Source: Pterobdella sp. o SKG-2022
Taxonomy: Eukaryota; Annelida; Clitellata; Hirudinida; Piscicolidae
DNA length: 64,000 nt
Assembly: GCA_964035795.1 (NCBI GenBank)
Contig: OZ038322.1
Span: 24,634,359-24,698,358 of the forward strand
Direction: 5' to 3'
The translations under genes and the position numbers were made by a program. Under the pieces are notes generated by a model that did no database searches, was not told where the DNA came from, and saw nothing but the letters and a program-made list of their open reading frames with translations. The stretch's first letter is position 1. Each line of letters begins with the position of its first letter. Positions 38,070 to 49,647 of this stretch are shown one piece after another.

Positions 38070-40735
38070 TTCTTTTTCCTATCTAAAGCATCATTTTCTT
38101 TAAAACCAACTTTACTAATTTTTTACTTTGTTTTTTCTTCCACTTTACCATCGTCATTTGAAATCAAGTATTTCAAAATTGTTAAACAGAAAATTTATTT
38201 TTGAATCAAGGTGAACAAGCCTATAAACAAGATACAAAAGATACATTGGTGAAAATGGAAATTGAGATATAGAAAAAAAAACTACACTTAAGAGAAAGAG
38301 AAGGGAAACAGAAAAGCATGCTAGTAGCATTGCCGCGGGCAATTGCAGGGGAAATCTTCTGGCGCAACCATATTGCCTCCAAAGGGTCTCCTGACGCCTC
38401 GATAACTTTTCTACTTAACTCTTCAACAAAGCTGCTGGTTGAAGGTCCGCAGTAGCCCGTTGTCTCGAATGCAACTGGTTGAAAATTGAAGTTGCCCCCC
38501 AAGCCCTGATATTTGCGGCTTTTTAATATTTCCGCAGATTTTGCGCTGGATCCTGACTCGATGGAGCTGGCGATAATGTGGAACTTAGAAAAAGCATCAA
38601 CGACTGTTGCGTCCCAGACGAAGCATTTTCCATGCTTCCAAGGCAAGGTCGTTATGCCATCAAGACGACGTCCGTCACCCCTGTCGAGCCTTGATGGTTC
38701 GAGGATGCTAGGCAAGCCTATCTCCTCCAGGCATCTTTTAATAATGAAGTTGATCTCGGCGTGTCTGGGGAGTCTGCCTTCATTCAGTCGACACGAAAGG
38801 CTATGGTAGCCTTTCGCGTCCATCCTTACACCACACTTGCAAAGGCATGTTGAGACGCCAAAAATATTAGCCCCTACTTGAAGCGCTACCGCCACCCGAA
38901 GCTTCTCTGCACCTAAAAAGTTTCCTAAAACGGGAATTGGCACAGCTTCCGACCATGCGGCGGAGTTTGCCGACTTGGCAGCAAGAAGACGACAACGGTC
39001 CCACTAGTCTGCGTCTATCAGCGAATCGTTGAAAGCGACTTTGCACAAAAGATCATCCCAGTTCCGTTGGCTTCCCAAAATATCTAATGGCGCCACACTG
39101 CATTGTTTTTGCCACAATTCCCTAGCTGAAACGACGTCACGATCACCCCCCTGAAGATCACCGGACGCAAGAGCGTCGGGAACAGGTGAAAGAAGGAGCC
39201 GAAAGTGACTCGAGGATGCATATGAGGAAGAGAGGAAGCATGGCAATGATAGGGTTCGCGCTGATCTAAAACCTAGACCACCGAAACGATTTGGAAGAGA
39301 TACTTGCTTCCAGCTCTTGTCGAACAGAGAGACATTGGAAATAAACGAGAGAGCAGCACGAATGATAGAGTCGAACTCCAATAATATCATGGGCTCAACG
39401 AAAGTAGTACACGTTCGAAGGATATAAACCAATTTGGGAATAGAGAAACAGTTCCTCAGCAAAGTGAAAGCATGATGAGGGTCAACTTCTAGCTTGGAGC
39501 AAAGCCGACGGATGTCTCCTAATTTTGAGTCAAGAATGGGAACTATGGCCTTGTGAGTGAGGAGAGAACCCAAGAGTGACGAAGAGGCAATGATACTGAC
39601 GGCAAAATAGAAGAGAATTGTTTAACAGTGTCAGCGTACATGTCCGCTGTATGGTTTAAAATGAGCAGCTCACATTTATTGGAGTTGATTTGAAGGCAGA
39701 TCTTCTGAAAGCGTTAATTATTTTTGTTGCATCGTTAAAGACAGAGCTAGACTGACCACCAATTGTGGCATCGTCCAAGTACCAAATGTTCAACTCCAAT
39801 GACACATTCTTGGCAATTTTGTCGTCGGCCAACGCGAAAAGTGCTGGACCCAGAGGGTCGCCTTGTTGAATACCCCTTGAAGAAGGAATGCAGTGTTTGC
39901 CAGCAAAAAGAGTGGACGAATTGGAGTAGCCTTCGTTAACTAAAAAGTACAAGAAGGGGTAACGAGTGGCTATCTTGCCAATAAACGTTTTACGGTCGAT
40001 AGAATTGAAGGCGTTAGAAACATCGAGTTTCAAAAGCACCTTGGGAACGGATGAGTGGTTATTAAATGATCGAGTAGCATCGACGGCTGACTCACACCCC
40101 AAACGGACGCCGACGACCAAGTGACAAGGCAACAAATCCTCTCTGAGCGAGTTCATGATAGAATGCAGAGATAATTTGGAAAACAAACGCCGAAAGGTGT
40201 TTCCAAAGGCTATAGGGCGTATACCACCAGCTTTCTTTTGGAGGGCGTACAGATGGGCACCAAAAAACAAGTGCCTGATAGAGTCCGGGATTTTAGTTGA
40301 TGAAACGAAAGAAGCAAATCGAGAGATAGACCAAAGAACCGAATTCGCACTGGCTCCCAGGGAGAGAGATATTATGTCCTCCAAATGTTGAGGGCGAAGT
40401 AAATCAGGTCCAAAACCCGAACCGTTAGGAAAAGAGTATTTCAAAATAAAATTCTTTGTCTCATCATATTTTTTCATTTCACCTTGTTACCTGTCCAAGC
40501 CATCTTCCACCCCTAGCTTCAGCCAATGTTTCTAGCGTTTCTCTTAAACCTAGCCTACCGATTCAAAAATTTTTTTTAAACCTATCCGATAACTTCACTC
40601 TACAAATTGCTCCAACCATAGCTCTTTCTATTCCTTTCAGAATATCCAACTCATTTTGTCTTAGACACCAAACTTCACTGACAATATATGGGTGAAGTGA
40701 TCAAAAATTTTCCACAGTACCACACAAAAATATAT
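38070..40735 (-). mobile_element. older RTE-like LINE fragment, split by the REL-type LINE
   Basis: Two minus-strand halves. Right half 40480-40710: YIVSEVWCLRQNELDILKGI, ERAMVGAICRVKLSDR and GRWLGQVTR. Left half 38072-38215: decayed late words such as VGFKENDALDR. Their order matches one RTE-like C-terminus interrupted at about 38216-40478. Confidence 0.6.
38216..40478 (-). mobile_element. LINE with restriction-like endonuclease (R2-type organisation), degenerate
   Basis: Minus strand. The reverse transcriptase block 39656-40477 has GFGPDLLRPQHLEDI, LQKKAGGIRPIAFGNTFRRL, VLLKLDVSNAFNSIDRKTF, GIQQGDPLGPALFALADD and the catalytic WYLDDATIGG (about 39766-39790). The block 39004-39573 follows. 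After an in-frame TAG at 39004-39006, the block 38221-38943 has a CCHC finger (CLCKCG, YHSLSC), then RHAEINFIIKRCLEEIGLPS and RRLDGITTLPWKHGKCFVWD. The last is a PD-(D/E)XK-type signature (LD in place of PD, then 15 residues, then WDAT). Two frameshifts (about 39700 and 39560) plus the stop make it inactive. Related proteins are common in invertebrate genomes. The clade name is left open. Confidence 0.85.
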
Positions 40736-40739
40736 TGAA

Positions 40740-41115
40740 TTAGATTATACTGTTGTACATGTCCCAGTAACTGGGATTGCCAGCAGTCGGCTTAAATTAT
40801 TGATATCATAATAAAGTAATTTATAAAGAAGACCCTTTTATTTGAGACAAATTTTTGTAGACTGCCAGTCAGAGCTAACATACAACTTGGAATTATTGAA
40901 TTCAAGATCCGCCGTTTTCACCCTTGGGCATTTTGCCTTGCCCTTGTTCATCCCCCAAGCCAAATGGCAACGATACGAGAATATCAGTTTGTCGATACCT
41001 GCGCCTAAAGTCTACTGTTATCCAAGTTATAACAGAAAAGCAGACTCAATTTGGACACGTTATCTTCGGTGCGTTTTAGCGTCATGCCCAAGACTTGACA
41101 AACCACAAATTTGAA
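40740..41115 (+). mobile_element. TIR element copy C, right end missing
   Basis: Starts TTAGATTATACTGTTGTACA, then the palindrome CCCAGTAACTGGG. The body has a 90-codon open frame (40842-41114) with FVDCQSELTYNLELLNSRSA and AKWQRYENISLSIPA. It is closely similar to copy B. No second terminal repeat follows. Confidence 0.85.
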
Positions 41116-44100
41116 CTAGTGATTAGTTTTCTAGACACATCGTGTGTACTTTTTGTTAACATATTTTGATTATTATTTCAACCAGTAACTCATTTTTGTG
41201 GTGAGATCTAACTTCGAAAATTATATTTTTCCAAATAACAGTATCTTTAAAATTCACATTTTGATAATTGAAGTTAAGTTCAAAGTCGAAAATACTTAGT
41301 GTATATGTATTTTTTTTATTCATATATACTGAAACTAGTTATAAGAAAGTGTTTAACCTTGTCTACACAAGTGCGACATAAACTTCTGTGAAGCTAAAAT
41401 CGAATTCCGCCATTCCAAAAAAGTTACGAGTCTAAAATTTGATTATTGGAGAAAGAAGGTTAATTTTTAAGAGATTCTCTTGTGAGTGCGGAACTTTTGA
41501 AGGAGGTTTGGCCAGAAGGTTTATAATCAGAATCACAATTCCATTTATTTGGAGGTTTAACCTTTCTAGTCTAACTTAAAGTCGAAATTTTTTCCAGATT
41601 TGAATAAATTTTGTTAATTTTTAAAATTAAATATGATTTTAATAAATCTTTCTGAAAAATCTTTATTTTATTGCAAACAAAACTTGTTTGTGAATCACAT
41701 TGAAACAAAGTTAAATTTGCAAGTAAATGAATAATCATATAACAAATAGAAATGTTGTGAACATTTAGCCTCAAAATTTTGAATCATAAAAACACGACAA
41801 AACTTGACTTTTTTATTTTGACGAAGCTTTTCGATATACTCTATATCATCATCAGGTAACCAAAGTTATAAAACCATGGTCGTCCGCATGTCCAAACAGA
41901 AATGTAAGAGACGAGTTAAAAAATAAATGCTCACCTTTTATTCCAAGTTCAGTTTAAATACAATTTCATTTGCTAAACTGATGTTTAAAATATATTTTTT
42001 CACTAAACACTTCTCACAAACAATCCCTTGTTTACAACATATAATTGGCTTGATGAGGGCTTCCGCAAGTGTAAACAACATTAACAAGTGCTAAAAAAGC
42101 AACTTTGAAATGCTTTTTCAATTATTATACCATTGTCTTTTACTTGGTACATTTATTATACAATAATCGAAATTTTAACAATAACTGTCTTTATTCAGTA
42201 GCTAGTTAGTCCTGTAAAGTAAACAAGCTGAACTCCGGCTAGAGGAAACCATGGTTGTCCGCATGTTTTTTTTATCTTCAATTAAACTTTGTACACTTTT
42301 CTGAGTTATAATTCTAAACTTCTTTTTTCACATTTTTTCAGGCTATATTTTATTTTAACGGCAGTTTTTTTCTTATCTTCTTCGATTGCATGTGTTGTCT
42401 ACAGCTTGTCAAAACCTTGTTCTACTTCGGCTCATTGTCTCAAGTCCCGAGCACGTCGAGCCTGCTTTTTTGTTGTATCTTGTATCAAAAAAGTTTATGA
42501 ATTTCAGGAATTCAACATTCGAGAACCCAGCGGCAGTCTCCACCAATTCCTGCCTTTATAGACTTTTTTTCTCTTCCGCTGGATTCATCACTTTTTCAAA
42601 ACGTTTTAACACTGACATATAAAATACCTCTTGGCAACTTGAACTTTGTAGAAAACTTGTGAACTCTTTCTAATGAGCATAAAAAATGCCGATAGAAATT
42701 ATGTTGTTTCTTTTCTTCACTTTTTAATTTAATTTCACAAATAGAAGCAACCTACTTATTTTTTACTGTTTGTATATGAAAGTTGTATTCAGCCAGTAAT
42801 ATTCATATGCATGCCCAGTCGGCCTTCACGTTTCAAAAAGTTTCATTAACTTTCAAATGAAAGTTTCAATTATCAAATCGAAACCATCAACTATACTTAC
42901 ATTTCCTGTTTAAAATATTCTTTAGAAATTATATTTTAAACTTTAAGTTCCCTTTTACTTTGAACACACACGTCCTTATATTCAATACAGACTCACCCAT
43001 ACACATGCAGACGTATATTAAGTGAAACATATTTTTATCCAACAGTGTCATCAAAATTGCCAGCTTTTATAATGAACTTTGCTGAGCTTGTTTTAAAAAT
43101 GGATATCAAACTGTTCTGTTTAGTGGATTCTTTTTCAAAATATTAATTTATAATGGATTTTTCAGCTTCAAACGGTTAGGTTTATTCTATTTTCTATTTA
43201 TTTATTAAATAATTGAATATAAAAATTTAATGGCTATCTCCTCGAAAATTCAAATTTTAGACTTGCAAAAAAATAATTTAAAACACAATCAGTGAACTAA
43301 ATAACATAACCGTCTGGTGTTTTTGGTTCGTAATACTTCCATTCAGCTTGTTCTTGCTGGTATTTTGTTATGAAAATCCTTTTCAAACCGCTAACACACA
43401 ATATCGTGCATTTTAAATGTTAACCTCGCTACATCTGCTTGGGTTGAATTGATTTAATTTACATTAAATTCTACAAAGAGCTCTAGTTTACTATAAATTC
43501 TCATTTCAAGTTTAAACACAGCAACCCAATCTTAAAATACTCAGCTTTAGTGAAACGTCTTAAGCTATTTTTTCATAAATTTTCATTTTAACTATTAACT
43601 TAAAATCTCTGAAGAACGGTGCTCTTAATCATCCCTCAATGTCGACCGTTTGTGTATGATATCTGAGCTCATAATATGTACCTAGTGGTTGAGTCGTTTG
43701 TAGATGGAATGTTGAAAAAGTTTCGGTTGTATTATTTTGACCGAGATCTTTGTACGACTTTGAATAGCTTTAAAAATTTTGAAGGTTTATACAAAACTTT
43801 ATTTAATCATTAAAAATATTTAAGTTGGATTCAACACCATTCTCTTAATGTCGCTTATAAACAAAAGCTTTAAAAACTGGTTTGTATCAATAAATTTCAT
43901 GAAAGTGCCATAAAGTAAGCGTTAAAGTGAAGTTTAATGACGAAAAATTTCAACAAACTTCCCAAGTTCTCATGAGATTTCCAAGTTCCCATCAGCTGAA
44001 CAACTATTTCACACCAAATTATATAAATTGACAAAACATATGATGCACTTTGGAACAAAATTGAAAGCTCAAACTGAAATTTAAATCTTTATCAATTTAA

Positions 44101-44714
44101 TGTAGCTTGTAATGATGTGGTGTTTTGTACTTTCATACATAAGACTTGAAGCTAACTAGTATCAGCCCTGAATTATCGATAATAACGAATATCATGCCGA
44201 TGTGAAAGATAATTTTTTTTTATAATATGTGCAAAAATTTTGTGAACTTTAATTAAATGTACGACTTAATTAAGGTGGTTTGCTCTTCTGTAGGTGCAAA
44301 TTAGTTTACTATTATTTTAGTTTACTTTCATAAAATTAAAAAATATCAGCGAACAAAAATACTTCTTTAATTAATATTATTTGCAAGTCATGATAGGAGC
44401 TTAATGACGATGTTTGAATCTTTGAACTATGAAAAAAATATTTAAAAATCTTAAAAATCCACTTTTAATTATCTACAACTTCTTGTGTCTGCTTTCAACA
44501 TTTGGAAGTAATTAATGATTTCGACGGCATTTTAATTATATCTTCTTTAAGCAACCAAACTCGGAAAATTATAAATAAAAGAAAGTGCAAAAAGATGTGG
44601 CATTTGAAAATAAATTGGGCTGTTAATTCAAAAACTAATCTAATAGACTTGTACGCTCAAGTTTCCATAATGCTAGAAGGCGTGTGATGTTTTTAGTTGT
44701 AAAGAGTTTGTGTT
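41116..44714. other. gene-poor AT-rich stretch
   Basis: No gene supported. It includes a block repeated at 41868-41888 and 42246-42266 (ACCATGGTYGTCCGCATGT) and a hammerhead-like core at 41829-41855. A GC-richer patch at 42330-42610 has overlapping short frames without family signature. Confidence 0.5.
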
Positions 44715-44872
44715 TGGACTGGTAGGAGAGGTAGGACTGGTATGGACTGGTAGGAGTGGTAGGACTGGTATAGATGGGATGGACTGGTAGGAGTGGTAGG
44801 ACTGGTATGGATGGGATGAATTGGTAGGAGGGGTAGGACTGGTATGGATGGGATGGACTGGTAGGAGTGGAG
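44715..44872. repeat. GGACTGGTAGGAGT-type minisatellite
   Basis: Imperfect tandem units built from GACTGGTAGGAGTGGTAG and GACTGGTATGGATGGGAT. The compound period is about 36 bp, with roughly four copies. Confidence 0.9.
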
Positions 44873-47800
44873 AAAATAAAAATAATGTGATTTAGTAGCT
44901 TTATGAGAGCATTTGAAGTAAATGAACATGCTATCAAATGCAATGAACTAATTAAGAAGATACAAAAGACTTAAAAATGACAGCAGTACAAACTTATTCC
45001 TATGAAAATGAGGATTTTCGATAGCTAGCAATGCGCTCATGAAGTAAAAATTTTGAAAATATTTCAAAGTTTTCTGAAAGATTTGAAAATAATTAGAAAA
45101 CTTATAAAAAGGCGAATAGTGTTGAAAACAAATATGGAAATAGTTCTATTATTTTAAATTCATCTTTTTTGATTTCTGTTTTAAAGTCAAGGTTTCCTTA
45201 GATTTCGTTATTTATTTGAAAAGGCTTCCGTCAAAGCAGGAATCCATTATGTATGTTTTCTTAAACTCAATGTGGGCTTTTAGCTTCTTTTCAACTGAAT
45301 TCATGAAAGGCAAAAACATATACATTGTCTTTTCACATGGTTCAGAGATCTTTTTGGATACCAAAGTATGTGAACAGACAAGAGTAACCACTGGGCATTG
45401 TGTCATAAAAGACAACACCAAATTTTTCATCGTCGCAACTTTTTCAAACTACATAAATCATCGATTTATTTTAAAATAAATATCTAAAAATTTTTATTTC
45501 ACAGTAATAAAATTTTCTCTAAATTAAATAACAAAAATCTAATTTACCATAATTGCCTTAATTTTCCTTTTCACAGAACCTGATACAAAAATTAGCGTAG
45601 AAAAGATAATTCCAAGTTTATAACAAACCATGGAAAAAATTTTGTATCGAAAAAGGATTAAATGACAATGCGATCCTGTTCATCAAGCGAGCTTGCACAC
45701 CAATCAATATAGATTCATTTCTTTACGCTAGTATTTCAACTCTGCACAAGTTTTAAGAGGTTTAAAATGCAAATATCGCTAAAAAATGAAACACTCAGAG
45801 TTTGAATTTTTATGTAGAAGTTCACAATAAAAATAGTTTCCAAATGAGTTGAAAACTTTATCAAAAGTTTTCACAATTTATTCCCTCATAAGAAGAGCTA
45901 ATTGTGAATTGTGTGGCAGTCTATACAGTTATCACAACTTCAAATAATCCTCAAAAGAAAGAAAGTGTGACCAATTATGAATTCTTCTCATGGACTCATT
46001 ATCTTAATATATAAAGGTTCACACAATTAGTTGCAGCATATATTTTTAGATTTCAGTACAGCGAAATAAATACAAAGCCCAGACTAATCTAATTGAAATT
46101 GCGCAAAAATGCATTCACTAGTTCGACATTTGGAAGAAAGCTGAAACTATTCATGGACGAAAAATGTTGTGGCGCTAAATAATAAAGCTTTTTAATTTCA
46201 TATTTTCGCAAAGTTCATTGAAAAAATATCAAAAAAAGAGAGCTGCATGTGGCAATTTTTGTAAGTTTTTTACCTTACGTGATTAATGCATCACTTCTCG
46301 TTGCACAATTACTCATAAACTGCAAAAAAATAACTCAAATGAAGCAATATTAGAATCGACTTTAATAGCATTTTGTTTTTATCTTATTCACTGGCATTAT
46401 AACTGCCAAGCCACACACGCACATCTGGAAGTATTTTAATAGAAAATCTTTAAGTTCTCAAAAAAGTTTCACCTTACATGCAAATAGCAACAAATTATGA
46501 GATTTAGAGTTCACTTAAAGCTAATTTAAATACATGCTTCAATTAATGTTCAAATAGCGTTCCTGAATGGCTATTTAAGTCGTTTTTTTTCATTGAAATT
46601 TCCACCTTCATATTAAGGCGTAAAACTCTAGTAACTTTTACCCAAGTTGGCCAAACATTTGTGAATTAAACTAGATTTTTCAAAGACTTTTAAGGCTCAC
46701 TGAGCCTTATTGCAAGCATCCCAAATCTATGTTGATAGAGGTTGCTTATAACATTAAAAAGAGACCTCAAATGCGGTCGATACTGTACAAATTCTTGCTG
46801 TTTTGGACAGATATATGGCACATGATCAAGTTGAAGCACTTTATATATTATTTTAGAAGGTTTTCGCTAACTGATTTTGCCATGATGTTGAGCATCAAAG
46901 GGTAATTTTGAACATTTTCAAAAAATATCACATCGTTTTTGCACTTGAAAAAGTTATCGATTTCCATTTAAGTTTTTTGGTGTTTGAAATTTTGAAACAT
47001 AAGCAAATATACTCTAGGCATAAAAAACCTTTAAATTGGGAACATAATTGAAAAATTTTTCAACAAAAAAGCGCTAACCATCATTTTACTTTTATCACTC
47101 GCCTCTCGCCCTTTTATAAGCGCTCATCACAAGGTAGCACAAGACACGGAGGCATTCTAGTGCTTACAAACTCAATTTTTGAAAAGAATAATTTTTTTTC
47201 TCATTGTTTCAGCTTTTCTGGCACTTTTCTATGGCTTGTGTATATGTTATCGATTGCAGGCATGGTGCCTTTGTAAACACAAGCCCCATACGGTTGCTAA
47301 TTGTAATTCACTTTTAATCAAAGTTAAATCTAATTTTTTAGTTTAACCTTCGATGGCGTAGTGATGATGGATATGATGGGCGTGTGAATGAGTGAAGTAG
47401 CCGTAAATTGAAAAATATTGTCTACTTTTGTTGAATTATTTATTATTTGGTTGCTACAAAGAGTTGAACTATTTATTCAATCGAGATAGAAAAAAAAAAA
47501 ATTAAATTAGCTAACATTATAAATTAATGATAAAAAAGTTATGAAGCAAAATATATTAAACGAGGTATTTAAAAAACTTTAGTTTTCTTAAAATTGAACT
47601 CCGCCATAAAACACAGAATTACAAGTCTTTCCACCCATATATCTGATTTTTTAAGCTTTTCTTTCGAACCGTTCATCAATTATTTATCTAAATAATATAT
47701 AAAATGCCTCTGTGAGTTGTTTCGACTGAACAAAGAGATACGATATTAGTTTTTCAAAAAATCTCAATTAAGGTGACCCAGAAAACTTCAAAAGAAATCT

Positions 47801-49519
47801 CTATGATTTTTCAATTGATAAAAATTTTACGATATATTCCATTGATTTTTTTTTGTCATCTATGTTCAGAAGTTTGATGGTTTATGTTTAAAATTAATCA
47901 ACACCTACAATGGCTTTGAAGTATTTTTTGGACGTATTCTTACGTTTGTTTCTTTTAATTGTTTAGAACCTTCAGAACTTTCAGTAAAAATTTTATTACA
48001 AAAAATATTGTAATTGGAGCAATTTTTACTTAAAATGTGGACTAATTGAAAAATGTTCAATAAAAACGTCATTAATATCTCATCCAAAGCACACCAACTG
48101 TGGACTCAATTTAACTTGGATTATCAAGTCCAATATCTTTTGAGTATAACAACGAACGATGTTCAAAAGTACAGGATTGTGCAACTTTGATATCATAGAT
48201 GGAAAATAGAAAACTTATAAATATATTTTAAACAAGCTTTGAGGTTAACTGGGTAAATAAACTTTGTAAATTGAATCGTTTAGCCACCCTCGGCTAAGCT
48301 GCTTTGAGAACCCCTTCATTAAAATGCAATTATTTTAACGATGTTTTGTGATTATACTCAGTGAAAACTTTTAAAATATATTAAATCAACCTTAAGAAAT
48401 TGAAAATAAGATTTTTTAAACAACATCGGAATGGAATCAATTACGAAAGTGTGGGAGATGATGTGGCGTTAAAGGGGACTGGAGTTTTGAAACGATTGAA
48501 GTTATGACTTATAAAGTTGATGATGAGATGTGATTTATATTATTCATATTCTTTAACACAAAAATTTCGCTTTCCATTGATCGGTACACATTTTTTTGAA
48601 AATTTTTAAAAACCAAATTGTCTCAATTGTTAGTTACGATTCAATTCTGACTTCAGTTGACAACTCAAGTAAAATATGAATAGTTTAAGTTCTGATTGTG
48701 TTGTCTTATTCAGACCACTTTATTACTTATGAATCACTTGTACTTTTTCAGTTTCCGATATTCAAACTTCGAATAATCTTTCATACCCTTCATATACGTG
48801 GCGTGGATAGTAAAGATGGCGTCTTGAGGCCGTGTTTTATAAACTGGCAAGTGTGCATAGTTTGAAATTGCAATTCAAAGTGACAATTAAGTTGGAAATT
48901 TAAGATTTTTTGAAAGTTTGTAAAAAGAATATTTTTTGTTTGAATTTTTTATTAGTTTTTCTAAAATAAAACTTGAACGATGAGCAAAAGGTATGGCATG
49001 TGGTGAGTGGGGGAAGCAATTGAAAAGATCACTTGACACCTCTGTATTAATTGCTCCAAAACTTTCTACGCGAATTTATTCACTGAAACTTTTAAAAATA
49101 AATAGCTGCAAATTATTAGTTAATATATTCATTAACTATATTTATTTTCCATAACTTTTTTATCACGGCTAAAATCGGGATTTTGATTTCCACTGAAAAA
49201 AGCCAACAATGTTGATATGAAATTTCATTTAGTAACAATTTCTAAATCTTCCTATCAAGTTAAAATAATTCTCATCTTTGAAATCATCTTGGGTGGTATG
49301 GTGGGGGGTGTGAATTGGAAGCCTACCCATCCTCCAAATATTCCTTAAAATGAATTTGTTACTATATTTGAATATTTATGATCGGCTCGAAGTATTGAAA
49401 ATAATTTTTTAAATAATTAATTTTTTATTGTTTTAGCATCCAAAGTGATAATATTTATAGCTGGTACTTCAATGTTTTTCACTCCCAATCTCAACTTAAA
49501 TATCATTACCAACTTCTGA
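44873..49519. other. gene-poor AT-rich stretch
   Basis: Nothing convincing. A frame at 45216-45476 is open on both strands without recognisable motifs. A splice-bounded open block at 48751-48850 (see findings) is the best exon candidate. Confidence 0.5.
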
Positions 49520-49647
49520 AAATTATTTGAACACTAAAGGTAATTTTATTAAGTACAAAGCTTTGAATTTTAAGGTACTTGATAATGTTACTTTATTAAC
49601 GAAAAGCTTTGTACTTAATAAAATTACCTTTAGTGTTCAAATAATTT
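49520..49647. repeat. perfect 45-bp inverted repeat (hairpin, 38-nt loop)
   Basis: Arm 49520-49564 is the exact reverse complement of 49603-49647. The arm begins AAATTATTTGAACACTAAAG and ends AAGTACAAAGCTTT. No transposase or target duplication is evident. Confidence 0.97.

Noticed and set aside
44635..44943. Pro/Ser/Tyr-rich minus frames (repeated YQSYPSY words)
   Set aside because: They translate the 44715-44872 minisatellite and have no start context or splice support.
45212..45479. Overlapping 72- and 87-codon frames on both strands
   Set aside because: No family motif, no flanking exon, and mutual antisense openness. Not enough to call a gene.
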